The notes: generated by a model not told the origin, from the letters alone. A DNA stretch of 34,893 nucleotides from JBOHBN01 sp050698355 (GCA_050698355.1 JBOHBN010000376.1:1-34893); one strand, 5' to 3'; shown: positions 13,164 through 21,437, counted from the stretch's first letter. Numbers and translations are program-made.

Positions 13164-14603
13164 ATGAACGGCGCAAGAGATCAGACGAGCGGCCGCTCAC
13201 CCGCAACGAGTGGGATCGCGCTGGTGGGTGACGAGCTCAAGAGCACCACCGCCGCCTGGGAGCGCTTCGCCGCTGGAGCCGATTCCGTCCAGGGCGTCCG
13301 GTCCGAGGTCCTCATGTCGTGGTACAGGTGCCGAGAGGAGTACGGAGTCGACCCCTGCCTCGACCGGGCGCCGGCTGCGGCCGAGGTGAGCATGCACTCG
13401 CTCGATCACGATGTGGTGTTCGCGGAGCTCGGTGGCCTCGCCGGCTCGGCCGCCGCGGAGGTCGACGGTCTCGACGGCATCGTCACCGTGGCCGATCCCG
13501 ACGGACGGGTCCTGGCATCGTGGGGTAGCCGCCGGATCCTGCACCTCGCGGCGGACAGCAACCTGGCGCCCTGGTCCACATGGTCGGAGTGGGCGAGCGG
13601 CACCAACGGGATGGGGACCGCGCTGGAAAGCCACCGACCCGTACTGGTCAGGGGACCAGAGCATTGGTGTCGAGGCTTCCATGCGTGGACCTGCGCCGGC
13701 GTCGCCATCCGGGACGGCGTCACCCACGACCCGTTGGCCGTACTGAACATCTCGTGCTGGAACACGTCGCTGTCCGACACCGTGCTGCCCTGGCTCCGTA
13801 AGGTCGCCGCGGCCACCGAAGCCAAGCTGCGGCAGCGGGCGCACCACAGCGGCACCCTCCTGACCGCCGCCTTCGCCGACGCTCGAGTAGCGCCGGCGAC
13901 GCCGCTCGCCGCGCTGGACCTGGCCGGAAACGTCGTGCTCGCCAATAGCGAGGCCGCCGTCTTGTTGGGTATCCCGGCCGACACCCCGGCCTACGCTCCC
14001 GCCCATCGCTGGCCTCCCCAGCTCCCGACACTGCCGCAGCTGGTCCGCCGCGCGGTCGACCGTGCACGGCGGGACCCGCAGTGGGGTGGATCGACGCAGA
14101 TCTTCGTACCCTTCCTGGGCACGGCCATCTCGGTCGCGGTCCACCCGGTCTTCACCGGAACGCAGATCATCGGCGTGCTGACCGCATTCGGGTCCTCTGA
14201 CGGGCAGCCACCTTTCGGACCGTCCTCGGTCGAGCAGCTACCCGATCCCGCCCGTCCCAGCCCGTTGCCGGGCCGGGTGATCGCGCTGCGCGAAGACCGG
14301 TGGGTCCTCCTCGATCCACATGAGATCCGGTTCGCCGAGGCCGACCGCAACAGCGTTTGGCTGACGAGCGACCAAGGTCGGCTCCTGGCCGCGACGCGTG
14401 GCCTCGACCGTCTCGAACAGCAGCTGGAGGGCAAGGGGTTTCTTCGTGTGCACCGCCGATTCCTGGTCAACCTCGGCCGGATACGAGAGGTGGAGCAGGG
14501 CTTCAAGGGAACGCTGTTCCTCGCCACTGACACCCGCACCCGCGAGACCGTGCCGGTCTCCCGCCGGCACGCGCCGCAACTGCGCCATGCCCTCGGCCTC
14601 TAG
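13164..14603 (+). CDS. GAF-LytTR transcriptional regulator, divergent from the PQQ operon
   Basis: A 479-residue regulator. The N-terminal half matches the sensory region of AcoR-type activators: FAEL..., DGRVLASWG, then GTNGMGT at 146-152 and the CAGVAIRD segment, a GAF domain that reads small-molecule signals. A middle PAS-like stretch follows (LDLAGNVVLANSEAAVLLG). The C-terminal 372-477 is a LytTR DNA-binding domain (IRFAEADRNSVWLTS, FLRVHRRFLVNLGRI, VPVSRRHA), not the sigma54-dependent AAA+ and Fis parts of classical AcoR. ATG 13164 with AAGGGGG is the start; a longer frame upstream is the shadow of the dehydrogenase. Position suggests it senses an alcohol or aldehyde and controls the divergent operon. 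Its TAG shares CTAG with the convergent sigma-factor stop. Confidence 0.85.
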   Translation: MNGARDQTSGRSPATSGIALVGDELKSTTAAWERFAAGADSVQGVRSEVLMSWYRCREEYGVDPCLDRAPAAAEVSMHSLDHDVVFAELGGLAGSAAAEVDGLDGIVTVADPDGRVLASWGSRRILHLAADSNLAPWSTWSEWASGTNGMGTALESHRPVLVRGPEHWCRGFHAWTCAGVAIRDGVTHDPLAVLNISCWNTSLSDTVLPWLRKVAAATEAKLRQRAHHSGTLLTAAFADARVAPATPLAALDLAGNVVLANSEAAVLLGIPADTPAYAPAHRWPPQLPTLPQLVRRAVDRARRDPQWGGSTQIFVPFLGTAISVAVHPVFTGTQIIGVLTAFGSSDGQPPFGPSSVEQLPDPARPSPLPGRVIALREDRWVLLDPHEIRFAEADRNSVWLTSDQGRLLAATRGLDRLEQQLEGKGFLRVHRRFLVNLGRIREVEQGFKGTLFLATDTRTRETVPVSRRHAPQLRHALGL

Positions 14604-15490
14604 GACTCTCCTGACAACCTCAGCTCCAGCCGGCGCAGCCGGTCGGGGTCGGCCAGCACGTCGATGGCGACGATCTTCCCGCCGGTCACGGTGAACGCCA
14701 TGACCGACAGCGGCCGTCCGTGCGCGGCGACAACGGCGCCTGCGGCTCCGTTCACCAGCGCCGGCCGCATGAACGCGAACAGCCGTCCGAAGGTGACCGC
14801 CTGCCCGGCGACGTCCAGTGCCCCGGTGATAAGGGCTGTCTGGCGTGCCCGCACGCGCCCGCCGTCGGACCGCAGCACCACGTCGGGGTCCAGCACGGCG
14901 ACGAGCGCGTCGAAGTCGCCGTCCCGGGCGGCCGCGAAGAAGGCGTCGACGACCTCACGTTGACGGCCGGGATCGGGGTCGGGCGCCGGCACCTGCCCCT
15001 GCACCCGGCGGCGTGCGCGGCTGGCGAGCTGTCGCGCCGCGGCGGGGGACCGGTCGACGATCGGGCCGATCTCCTCGAACGGCACGGCGAACATGTCGTG
15101 CAGTACGAACGCGAGCCGTTCGGCCGGTGCCAGCTGCCCGAGCACCACCAGCAGCGCCAGCCCGACCGAGTCGGCCAGCAGCGCCACTTGCTCCGGGTCG
15201 ACCCCGCCCGGCGGGCTGACGACCGGGTCGGGCACGTACACGTCGAGCGGCTCCTCGCGACGCTGGTCACGCGAGCGCAGCATGTTCAGGCACACGCGTG
15301 CTACCACGGTGGTCAGCCAACCACCGAGGTTGTCCACGCTGCGCGCATCTACCCGGCTGAGCCGCAGCCAGGTTTCCTGCACGGCGTCGTCGGCTTCGGC
15401 GAGCGAGCCGAGCATACGGTAGCCCACCGCCCGAAGGCGGGGCCGGTGATCCTCGAAACGCTCGACCAGCGACTCGTGGTCGTCGGTCAC
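14600..15490 (-). CDS. sigJ: ECF41/SigJ-type sigma factor with SnoaL-like domain
   Basis: A 296-residue extracytoplasmic-function sigma factor. Region 2 is visible as RAVGYRMLGSLAEADDAVQETWLRL, written here only in outline (about residues 19-43). Region 4 spans about 110-165 (APAERLAFVLHDMF, EEIGPIVDRSPAAARQLASRARR). A SnoaL-like C-terminal domain from about 180 to the end contains DPDRLRRLEL, the DPDRL tail motif of the ECF41 group, which controls activity in cis instead of an anti-sigma factor. The start chosen is GTG 15490, with GGGAGG three bases upstream. Members of this group sit beside a single oxidoreductase-type gene that they activate, and that is the arrangement here with the divergent SDR. 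Confidence 0.9.
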   Translation of the reverse strand: MTDDHESLVERFEDHRPRLRAVGYRMLGSLAEADDAVQETWLRLSRVDARSVDNLGGWLTTVVARVCLNMLRSRDQRREEPLDVYVPDPVVSPPGGVDPEQVALLADSVGLALLVVLGQLAPAERLAFVLHDMFAVPFEEIGPIVDRSPAAARQLASRARRRVQGQVPAPDPDPGRQREVVDAFFAAARDGDFDALVAVLDPDVVLRSDGGRVRARQTALITGALDVAGQAVTFGRLFAFMRPALVNGAAGAVVAAHGRPLSVMAFTVTGGKIVAIDVLADPDRLRRLELRLSGES

Positions 15491-15505
15491 GTTCCTCCCT
15501 CGCGG

Positions 15506-15535
15506 CGTGTCATAGCAGTAGACCGATAAGACACG
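15506..15535. promoter_or_regulatory. Inverted TGTC motifs in the sigma factor/SDR intergenic region
   Basis: CGTGTCATA (15506-15514) and TAAGACACG (15527-15535) form an inverted repeat with one mismatch. Each half reads TGTC outward on one strand, which resembles the TGTCACA -35 element reported for ECF41 promoters. It could supply divergent -35 boxes for the SDR and for autoregulation. The expected CGTC -10 at a 16-base spacing is not clear on either strand, so this is tentative. Confidence 0.35.
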
Positions 15536-15558
15536 GACTACATGAGTTTGGAGAAGCC

Positions 15559-16389
15559 ATGACCTCACCCATTCTGCTGACCGGCGGGACCGGAACGCTC
15601 GGGCGCCTGGTCACACCGCTGCTGCGAGAAGCCGGCTGCAAGGTACGGGTGTTGAGCCGGCGCCCGCACGAACCGGGTGACGGTATCGAGTTCGTGACCG
15701 GAGACCTGGCCACGGGTGCGGGCATCGACGAGGCGGTGACGGGTGCGGAGACGATCGTGCACCTCGCGGGCAGCGCGAAGGGCGACGAGGAGAAGGCGCG
15801 GACCCTCGTACGCGCGGCGGCCACGGCCGGCGCCCCGCACCTGGTGTACATCTCCGTCGTCGGCGCCGAGCGCGTACCGGTCGTCAGCGGCATCGACCGT
15901 GTCATGTTCGGATACTTCGCCGCCAAGCGGGCCGCCGAACGCGTGGTGGAGGACTCCGGACTGCCGTGGACAACGCTGCGCGCCACGCAGTTCCACGACC
16001 TGCTGCTGATGGTGGCGCGGGGGCTCGCGAAGCTGCCCGTGGTTCCGGTCCCTGCCGGTATGCACTTCCAGCCGGTCGACGCCGGTGACGTGGCGGCGCG
16101 GCTCGCGGAGCTCGCCCTCGGCTCGCCGTCCGGCCTCGTCCCCGACATCGCGGGCCCACGGGTGTATGACACCGCCGAGCTGTTCCGCAGCTACCTGCGG
16201 GCGGCGGGCAAGCGCCGGCCGATCGTGCCAGTACCGCAACCGGGCAGCGCAGCCCGCGCGCTCCGGGCCGGCGCCAACCTCGCCCCGGACCGGGCCGTGG
16301 GCGGGCGAACGTGGGAGGAGTTCCTGGCCGAGCGGCTCAGCCTTCCTTGCGGAGGAAGGCTTGGAGCCGGTCGAGCCGCCAGGTGTTGA
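15559..16389 (+). CDS. NAD(P)-binding SDR/NmrA-like oxidoreductase
   Basis: A 276-residue atypical short-chain dehydrogenase with the Rossmann motif LLTGGTGTLGRLV at 6-18, followed by VRVLSRRPHE, suited to NADP binding, and DAGDVAARLAELALG near residue 175. It resembles the NmrA/COG0702 proteins commonly paired with ECF41 sigma factors. ATG 15559 is preceded by GGAGAAG. The last 16 or so residues beyond EEFLAERL are low-complexity and overlap the 3' end of the convergent polX gene by 53 bases, suggesting the original stop was lost and the frame runs on. The substrate is unknown. Confidence 0.85.
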   Translation: MTSPILLTGGTGTLGRLVTPLLREAGCKVRVLSRRPHEPGDGIEFVTGDLATGAGIDEAVTGAETIVHLAGSAKGDEEKARTLVRAAATAGAPHLVYISVVGAERVPVVSGIDRVMFGYFAAKRAAERVVEDSGLPWTTLRATQFHDLLLMVARGLAKLPVVPVPAGMHFQPVDAGDVAARLAELALGSPSGLVPDIAGPRVYDTAELFRSYLRAAGKRRPIVPVPQPGSAARALRAGANLAPDRAVGGRTWEEFLAERLSLPCGGRLGAGRAARC

Positions 16390-18058
16390 TGACGTCGTCA
16401 CCGGTGAGCCAGCCGCGCTGCGCGGTGCCAATACCGAAGCGCATGAACCCCAGGTGGCCGGTCGAGTGGGCGTCGCTGTCGATGGCGAAGCGCACCCCGT
16501 ACCGCTTCGCGCGCAGGACGTGCTCGTCGGACAGGTCCAAGCGGTCGGGGTAGGCGTCGATCTCGAGCGCGGTGCCCGTACGTGCGCATGCCGCGAACAC
16601 CGCGTCCAGGTCGGCGTCGATGGCCGCCCGCTTCCCGAGGATGCGGGCGGTCGGGTGCCCGATGATGTGGACGTGCGGGTTCTCGCAAACGCGCACGAGC
16701 CGGCTGGTCATCGCGTCGCGCGACTGGGTGAAGTGCGAGTGCACGGAGGCGACGCAGACATCGAAGCCCGCGAGGAAGTCCGCGGGCCAGTCGACCTCGC
16801 CGTCCGGGCCGATGTTGAGCTCCGTACCGTGCAGCAGGCGCAGCCCGGCGTACCTGCCGTCGAGCGCCCGTACGCGCTCTCGCTGCGCGAGCATCTTGGC
16901 GTTGGTCATCTGTTGCATGGCGAGATCGGGTGCGTGGTCGGTGATCGCGTAGTACTCGTAACCCCGCCCGGCCGCGGCTTCCAGCATCTGCTCCAGGCTG
17001 GATACGCCGTCGGTGAGGTCGGTGTGGGTGTGCAGGTCGCCGCGGATGTCGGTCTCGGCGACGAGCGCCGGCAGCTCACCGTGCAGGGCAGCCTTGATCT
17101 CGCCGCGATCCTCGCGTAGCGGCGGCGGTATCCACGGCAGGCCGAGTCGGCCGTAGAGGTCCTCCTCGGTTTCCGACACCAGGATCTCGTCGGTCTCGGC
17201 GTCGAAGAGCCCGTACTCGGAGAGTTTCTGCCCGGCGCGGACGGCGATCTCGCGGACGCGGATGTTGTGCGCCTTCGACCCGGTGAAGTACTGCAGCGCG
17301 GCGCCCCACGCCGCCGGCGGTACGACGCGAAGGTCGACCTGCAGCCCGGCGGTCGTGCGCACCGAGGTCTTCGTCTCGCCGCTGGCGATAACTTCGCGTA
17401 CCTGCGGCAACCCGGCGAGCGCGTTCATGAGCGGCCGCGCTTTCGTGGCGACCGCGAGCACATCGATGTCGCCGATCGTCTCGCGCATGCGCCGCAACGA
17501 GCCGGCGTACGTGCAGCGCTGGCAGCCGGTGACTGCGCTGAGTGCGGCGACGATCTCGTCGGCGACACCGGTGGCGACGTCGAGGTGTACCCGCTCGCCG
17601 GCCTGACGCAGCAGCGAGATGCCGTGCAGGATGTTGTCGGCCGTCTTTTCCCCGAACCCCTTCAGTTCCGCGAGCCGTCCGGCGTTGATCGCCTGGACGA
17701 GCTCGTCGACCGAGGAGACGCTCAGCTGCTCGTACAGCGCCATCGCCTTCTTCGGACCGAGCGTCGGGACCGCGGTGAGCTGCCGTACCCCGGCCGGGAT
17801 CTGCGCGCGCAGCTCCTCGATCACCTCGACGTGCCCGGTGTGCAGGTACGCCAGGATCTTCTCGGCGATGGACGCACCCACGTTCGGCACCTGCTTGAGC
17901 CCCTTGGCGTCCAGCGTGCCGACGTCGTCGTGGTAGCCGGCGATGGACCGGGCCGCACGCTCGTATGCGCGCACCCGGTGGGCGCTGCCGCCGGTGATCG
18001 CCATGAGGTCGGCGTACTCGAAGAAGAGGTCAGCGACCTCGGCGTTGCGTCGCGGCAT
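16337..18058 (-). CDS. polX: Bacterial family X DNA polymerase with PHP exonuclease domain
   Basis: A 573-residue PolX, the usual size for bacterial members. The N-terminal helix-hairpin-helix region contains KQVPNVGASIAEKI and LKGFGEKTADNIL. The polymerase catalytic Asp residues are in GDIDVL (Asp197, Asp199) and VDLRVV (Asp242). The C-terminal PHP phosphoesterase domain begins at GDLHTHTDLTDG (His343, His345) and continues through HGTELNIG and SVHSHF to DSDAHS near the end, all metal-site motifs. It fills gaps in base-excision repair, with 3'-5' exonuclease activity. No clear ribosome binding site precedes ATG 18058. It converges on the SDR gene. Confidence 0.95.
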   Translation of the reverse strand: MPRRNAEVADLFFEYADLMAITGGSAHRVRAYERAARSIAGYHDDVGTLDAKGLKQVPNVGASIAEKILAYLHTGHVEVIEELRAQIPAGVRQLTAVPTLGPKKAMALYEQLSVSSVDELVQAINAGRLAELKGFGEKTADNILHGISLLRQAGERVHLDVATGVADEIVAALSAVTGCQRCTYAGSLRRMRETIGDIDVLAVATKARPLMNALAGLPQVREVIASGETKTSVRTTAGLQVDLRVVPPAAWGAALQYFTGSKAHNIRVREIAVRAGQKLSEYGLFDAETDEILVSETEEDLYGRLGLPWIPPPLREDRGEIKAALHGELPALVAETDIRGDLHTHTDLTDGVSSLEQMLEAAAGRGYEYYAITDHAPDLAMQQMTNAKMLAQRERVRALDGRYAGLRLLHGTELNIGPDGEVDWPADFLAGFDVCVASVHSHFTQSRDAMTSRLVRVCENPHVHIIGHPTARILGKRAAIDADLDAVFAACARTGTALEIDAYPDRLDLSDEHVLRAKRYGVRFAIDSDAHSTGHLGFMRFGIGTAQRGWLTGDDVINTWRLDRLQAFLRKEG

Positions 18059-18140
18059 GGCACGAGCGTACGTACTCGCTGAGGCGCCCGCTGCGTCGCA
18101 GCGTGGCGGTGGTTAGCCTCGCCCTGGGAGGAGGCTGCGC

Positions 18141-19388
18141 ATGGCGAGACGGCCCGCGGCGACGGTGATCGGCGGTGGGATCGCCGGTCTCGCCTCGGCC
18201 GCGTCGCTGGCACGGCACGGTTGGCAGGTCACGGTACTGGAGCGTGCGCCCGCGTTCGGTGAAGTCGGTGCGGGTCTGGCCGTCACGCGCAACGGTATGG
18301 CCGCCCTGGACGCACTCGGTGCCGGGGAGGCCGTCCGCGCGGCGGGCTACCGGGTGCGTACCGCGGGTTTCAAGGACTGCCACGGACGCTGGCTGCTGCG
18401 CCTGCCGTACGTCGCACCGGAGCGGGATGCGACGAGCTGGCTCTGTGCGGTCCACCGGCAGCGGCTACACGCCGCGTTGCTCGACGCCGCCTGCGACGCC
18501 GAGCTGGTGGGCGGCGCCGAAGTCGTGTGGGTCGAGCCAGGGGAACCGGAAGGTCGGCCGGCCACGGTGGCGTGGCGAACCCCGGCAGGTGAGCGCACCT
18601 GTGACTCCGACCTTGTGGTGGCGGCCGACGGTATCCGGAGCACCGTGCGCAGCCAGCTGTTCCCCCGCGCCCATCTCGAGTACACCGGTGCCACGAGCTG
18701 GCGGGCGGTGGCCGTCACGCGGAACGTGGTCGACGACCGGTTCGTCGCGTTCTGGGGGCCCGGCAGCGAGTTCGGCGCATTGCGGGTCAGCGACACGGAG
18801 GTGTACTGGTACGGCTACTTCCGGCACCCGGTGGGTGCTCGTTTCGCCGACGAGCTGGACGCGGCACGCGACCGGTTCGCCGGCTGGCCCGCACGGGTAA
18901 CCGGCATCGTGGCGGCGACCACCGCCGACCAGCTCATACGCCACGATGTGTACCACCTACCGGCGGGCCTGCCCGCTCACGTGCGCGGCCGGGTCGTGAT
19001 GGTCGGGGACGCCGCGCACGCCGCCGCTCCGACGATGGGGCAGGGCGCGGCGAGTGCCGTGGAGGACGGCGTCTGTGTGGGCCACCTGGTTGCCGCACCC
19101 GTCACCGCAGGCGGTGCGCTCGCGACGGCGCTGACCGGCTTCGATCGTGCCCGCAGGCCGCGTTGCCGGCAGATCACCCGGCAGTCGGCCCTGATGGATC
19201 GTTACGGTGCGGGTGTCCCGGGCGGCTGGCGGCAGTCCGTACGCAACGCGCTCGTGCGGCTCGTACCGTCCGGTCTCGTCGTCAAGGCCGGCGGCGCTGT
19301 CGTCCGCTGGCGGCCACCGGCAGACGCCGCCCCCTACCCCGGTGATCATGAAAGTTCGTTGTCGTTTAGCTACGAAAATGTTTCATGA
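18141..19388 (+). CDS. FAD-dependent monooxygenase (UbiH/PHBH type)
   Basis: A 415-residue flavoprotein hydroxylase. The FAD-binding GxGxxG motif is GGGIAGLASA (11-20), followed by the acidic strand end VLERAPAFGEVGAG. The middle motif VVAADGIRSTVR is the DG motif that contacts FAD and NAD(P)H, and GDAAHAAAPTMGQGA near residue 290 is the GD motif. The aromatic or polyketide-like substrate is unknown. ATG 18141 has GGAGGAGG upstream. Its 3' end runs through a degenerate palindrome: the last 15 or so codons, including the TGA stop, come from that repeat, so the C terminus may be a recent addition. Confidence 0.88.
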   Translation: MARRPAATVIGGGIAGLASAASLARHGWQVTVLERAPAFGEVGAGLAVTRNGMAALDALGAGEAVRAAGYRVRTAGFKDCHGRWLLRLPYVAPERDATSWLCAVHRQRLHAALLDAACDAELVGGAEVVWVEPGEPEGRPATVAWRTPAGERTCDSDLVVAADGIRSTVRSQLFPRAHLEYTGATSWRAVAVTRNVVDDRFVAFWGPGSEFGALRVSDTEVYWYGYFRHPVGARFADELDAARDRFAGWPARVTGIVAATTADQLIRHDVYHLPAGLPAHVRGRVVMVGDAAHAAAPTMGQGAASAVEDGVCVGHLVAAPVTAGGALATALTGFDRARRPRCRQITRQSALMDRYGAGVPGGWRQSVRNALVRLVPSGLVVKAGGAVVRWRPPADAAPYPGDHESSLSFSYENVS

Positions 19389-19395
19389 TCACTGG
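19339..19395. repeat. Degenerate copy of the GTGATCATGAA palindrome
   Basis: The outer arms GTGATCATGAAA (19342-19353) and TTTCATGATCAC (19381-19392) pair perfectly. The interior has drifted but keeps TCGT-TTAGCT-ACGA, recognisable from the perfect 58-bp copy at 6035. As there, it lies between convergent genes, and the two stop codons (TGA at 19386-19388 and its counterpart at 19389-19391) are both supplied by the TGATCA core. It is a probable bidirectional terminator. Confidence 0.7.
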
Positions 19396-20024
19396 TTTTG
19401 GGAGCGCTCCCAGCCCGGGTGCTCGCGGTGCGCCCAGGAGCGCCTGACCCGGCCGGAGCGCATGCCGCGGCGCGCCTCCGGGTCGCGGAATGCGAACCGC
19501 AGGTGGCCGAGCACGACGACGATGAAGGCGAGCGCGAGCCAGTCGTGCACGAACGTCGCCCCCGTCCGGTAGTCGTCCGGCCACGGGCCGGGCTGCCAGA
19601 GCACGATGCCCGTGCCGAGCATTACCAGGATCGCGCCGCAGGTGAACGCCGCGTTGAGCTTCTGGCCGGCGTTGAACTTGCCGATGGGCAGAGAGCCGGT
19701 GCGGCGGTCCGGCCTGCGCAGCCATTGCCAGTCGTACGGGCCGAACCGTTCGAGCGACCTGGCGTCGTCGCGCACGGAGCGGGCGACGACGCCCGCGATC
19801 GCGGGGACGGGCAGCGCGAGGCCGGCGTAGATGTGGATCGTCGCGACCAGGGCCCGCCGGCCGACGAACACCGCGACCGGCCCGACGTACAGCGCGACCG
19901 CGGTGAGCGCGCAGACACCGAAGAGGACGGCGGTCGCCCAGTGCACCGCGCGTGTCGCGCCGCCGAACCGGACGAGGTCGTCGGCCGGCACAGAGGCCGG
20001 TCGGGCGTCCGGCTGAGCCGTCAC
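19389..20024 (-). CDS. Membrane cytochrome b (cytochrome b561/MsrQ-like partner)
   Basis: A 211-residue membrane protein with about four hydrophobic helices. His28 (RAVHWAT), His64 (ATIHIYAG), His150 (TFVHDW) and His164 (VLGHLRF) lie within them and can ligate b-type haem. GTG 20024 overlaps the stop of the upstream molybdoenzyme gene as GTGA, so the pair is translationally coupled. It should pass electrons between the quinone pool and the exported molybdoenzyme. A longer frame upstream is only the shadow of that gene. The final codons include a 14-bp palindrome. Confidence 0.85.
   Translation of the reverse strand: MTAQPDARPASVPADDLVRFGGATRAVHWATAVLFGVCALTAVALYVGPVAVFVGRRALVATIHIYAGLALPVPAIAGVVARSVRDDARSLERFGPYDWQWLRRPDRRTGSLPIGKFNAGQKLNAAFTCGAILVMLGTGIVLWQPGPWPDDYRTGATFVHDWLALAFIVVVLGHLRFAFRDPEARRGMRSGRVRRSWAHREHPGWERSQNQ
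19399..19412. promoter_or_regulatory. TGGGAGCGCTCCCA palindrome (CebR/CelR-type operator match)
   Basis: A perfect 14-bp palindrome identical to the consensus operator of the LacI-family cellulose regulators CebR and CelR. It lies in the last codons of the cytochrome b gene, far from any start codon (nearest about 600 bases), so an operator role is doubtful in this place. Confidence 0.3.
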
Positions 20025-20740
20025 GGGCTCGTTGCCTTGTCCGTACGGCCGTTCGACCGGCCTACCCAGGCGTCGACGTCGTACCCGCGGCGCTCCCAGA
20101 AGCCGGGAACGACCTTGTCGCTGACCTCGATCCGGCCGAGCCACTTAAGCGACTTGTACCCGTACATCGGCGCGACGTAGAGGCGTACGGGGCCGCCGTG
20201 GGACTGTGTGACCGTCTTGCCGTACATCGACGTCGCCACGAGCACGTCCGGGCGCATGGCCTGGGCGAGGGTCAGCGACTCGGTGTACTCGCCGTCGAAC
20301 GAGTGGAAGAGCACCGCTTTCGCGCCGGGCTGCACGCCGACCCGGTCGAGCAGGTCGGAGAGGCGGACGCCTGACCACGGTACGTGCGGCACCCGCCAGC
20401 CGGTGACGCACTGGAAGTCCAGGCTCAGGCCCGTGGACGGCAGCTTCTGCAGGTCGGCGAAGCGAAACGTGCGCTTGCGGCGTACCAGGCCGCCGACCTC
20501 CAGCCGGTAGGTCTTCTCGGTCCGCTCCGGCTCGCTGCTGGTCACCGAGTAGTAGCGGAAGCCGCCGGTGGCCGGGATGATGCCGCCCGCGCCGCCACCT
20601 CCGGCCGACAGCGCCCGCGCGATCGTGTCGCTCGCGGCGCCGCCGAACACGACGCCCAGCGCCCCGAGCCCGGCCATGCCGAGCACGACGCGCCGTCCGA
20701 CCGGCGAGCCCCGGTCGCCCAAATTACCCATCTCTCCCAT
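20021..20740 (-). CDS. Tat-exported molybdopterin-dependent oxidoreductase (sulfite oxidase fold)
   Basis: A 239-residue protein with a twin-arginine signal (Arg16-Arg17 in GRRVVLGMAG, then a hydrophobic stretch to about residue 37). It has the core of the sulfite-oxidase/MsrP family: Cys111 in DFQCVTGW is the expected molybdenum ligand, followed by WSGVRLSDLLDRVG, HSFDGEYTESLTL and an APMYGYKSLKWLGRIE end. It acts outside the membrane with the cytochrome b encoded next. MsrP repairs oxidised methionine, but many short actinobacterial members have no known substrate. ATG 20740 or ATG 20731 could be the start; GAGG precedes the first. Confidence 0.88.
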   Translation of the reverse strand: MGEMGNLGDRGSPVGRRVVLGMAGLGALGVVFGGAASDTIARALSAGGGGAGGIIPATGGFRYYSVTSSEPERTEKTYRLEVGGLVRRKRTFRFADLQKLPSTGLSLDFQCVTGWRVPHVPWSGVRLSDLLDRVGVQPGAKAVLFHSFDGEYTESLTLAQAMRPDVLVATSMYGKTVTQSHGGPVRLYVAPMYGYKSLKWLGRIEVSDKVVPGFWERRGYDVDAWVGRSNGRTDKATSP

Positions 20741-20825
20741 TCGACCTCGCTTCCCGACGAAACGGAAGTCGTTCACGACCCGTAGGGGTTTCGTCACTTC
20801 CCTGGTGGCGTGGGAAGCTAGGACC

Positions 20826-21437
20826 ATGGCCAGCCGGACGACCGACCTGCACCTCGCCCAGGACGCCGCCGCTGACGCCCTGATCACCGGTGACCCGCTC
20901 GCCCTCCTCATCGGCATGCTGCTCGACCAGCAGGTGCCGATGGAGTGGGCGTTCGGTGCACCCAAGGTGCTTGCCGACCGCCTGGGTGCGGATCGACTCG
21001 ATGCCGCGGCGATCGCGGACTTCGAGCCGGAGGCGTTCGCCGAACTCGCAGCACGAAAGCCGGCGATCCATCGGTACCCGGGTTCCATGGCGAAGCGGGT
21101 GCAGCAGTTGTGTGCGCATCTCGTACAAGAGTACGACGGTGACGCGACGGCGGTGTGGCGTGATGCGGGGTCGGGAGCCGAGCTCATGCGCCGGCTGACC
21201 GCCTTGCCGGGATTCGGCAAGAACAAGGCGCAGATCTTCCTCGCCCTGCTGGGCAAGCAGCTGGGCGTCCGCCCGGAGGGCTGGCGGGCGGCTGCCGGCC
21301 CGTACGGGGAGGATGGCGCGCGCCGTTCCGTCGCGGACATCCGCGACGACACCACGCTCGCGGAGGTCCGCGAGTACAAACAACAGCAAAAGGACGCGGC
21401 GAAAGCGGCGAAGGGTAAGGCGACAGCCGCGGGGTGA
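20826..21437 (+). CDS. HhH-GPD family base-excision repair protein
   Basis: A 203-residue protein with the LLIGMLLDQQVPMEWAF opening helix and a helix-hairpin-helix followed by the Gly/Pro-rich loop LPGFGKNKAQIFLALLG (about 120-136), as in DNA glycosylases of the HhH-GPD superfamily. The C terminus is a Lys/Ala-rich tail. The catalytic Asp usually found after the GPD loop is not obvious; the region reads GVRPEGWRAAAGPYGED. It belongs to an actinobacterial group of uncertain activity. ATG 20826 is the likely start, with GGGAAG eight bases upstream. It diverges from the molybdoenzyme gene across only 85 bases. Confidence 0.82.
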   Translation: MASRTTDLHLAQDAAADALITGDPLALLIGMLLDQQVPMEWAFGAPKVLADRLGADRLDAAAIADFEPEAFAELAARKPAIHRYPGSMAKRVQQLCAHLVQEYDGDATAVWRDAGSGAELMRRLTALPGFGKNKAQIFLALLGKQLGVRPEGWRAAAGPYGEDGARRSVADIRDDTTLAEVREYKQQQKDAAKAAKGKATAAG

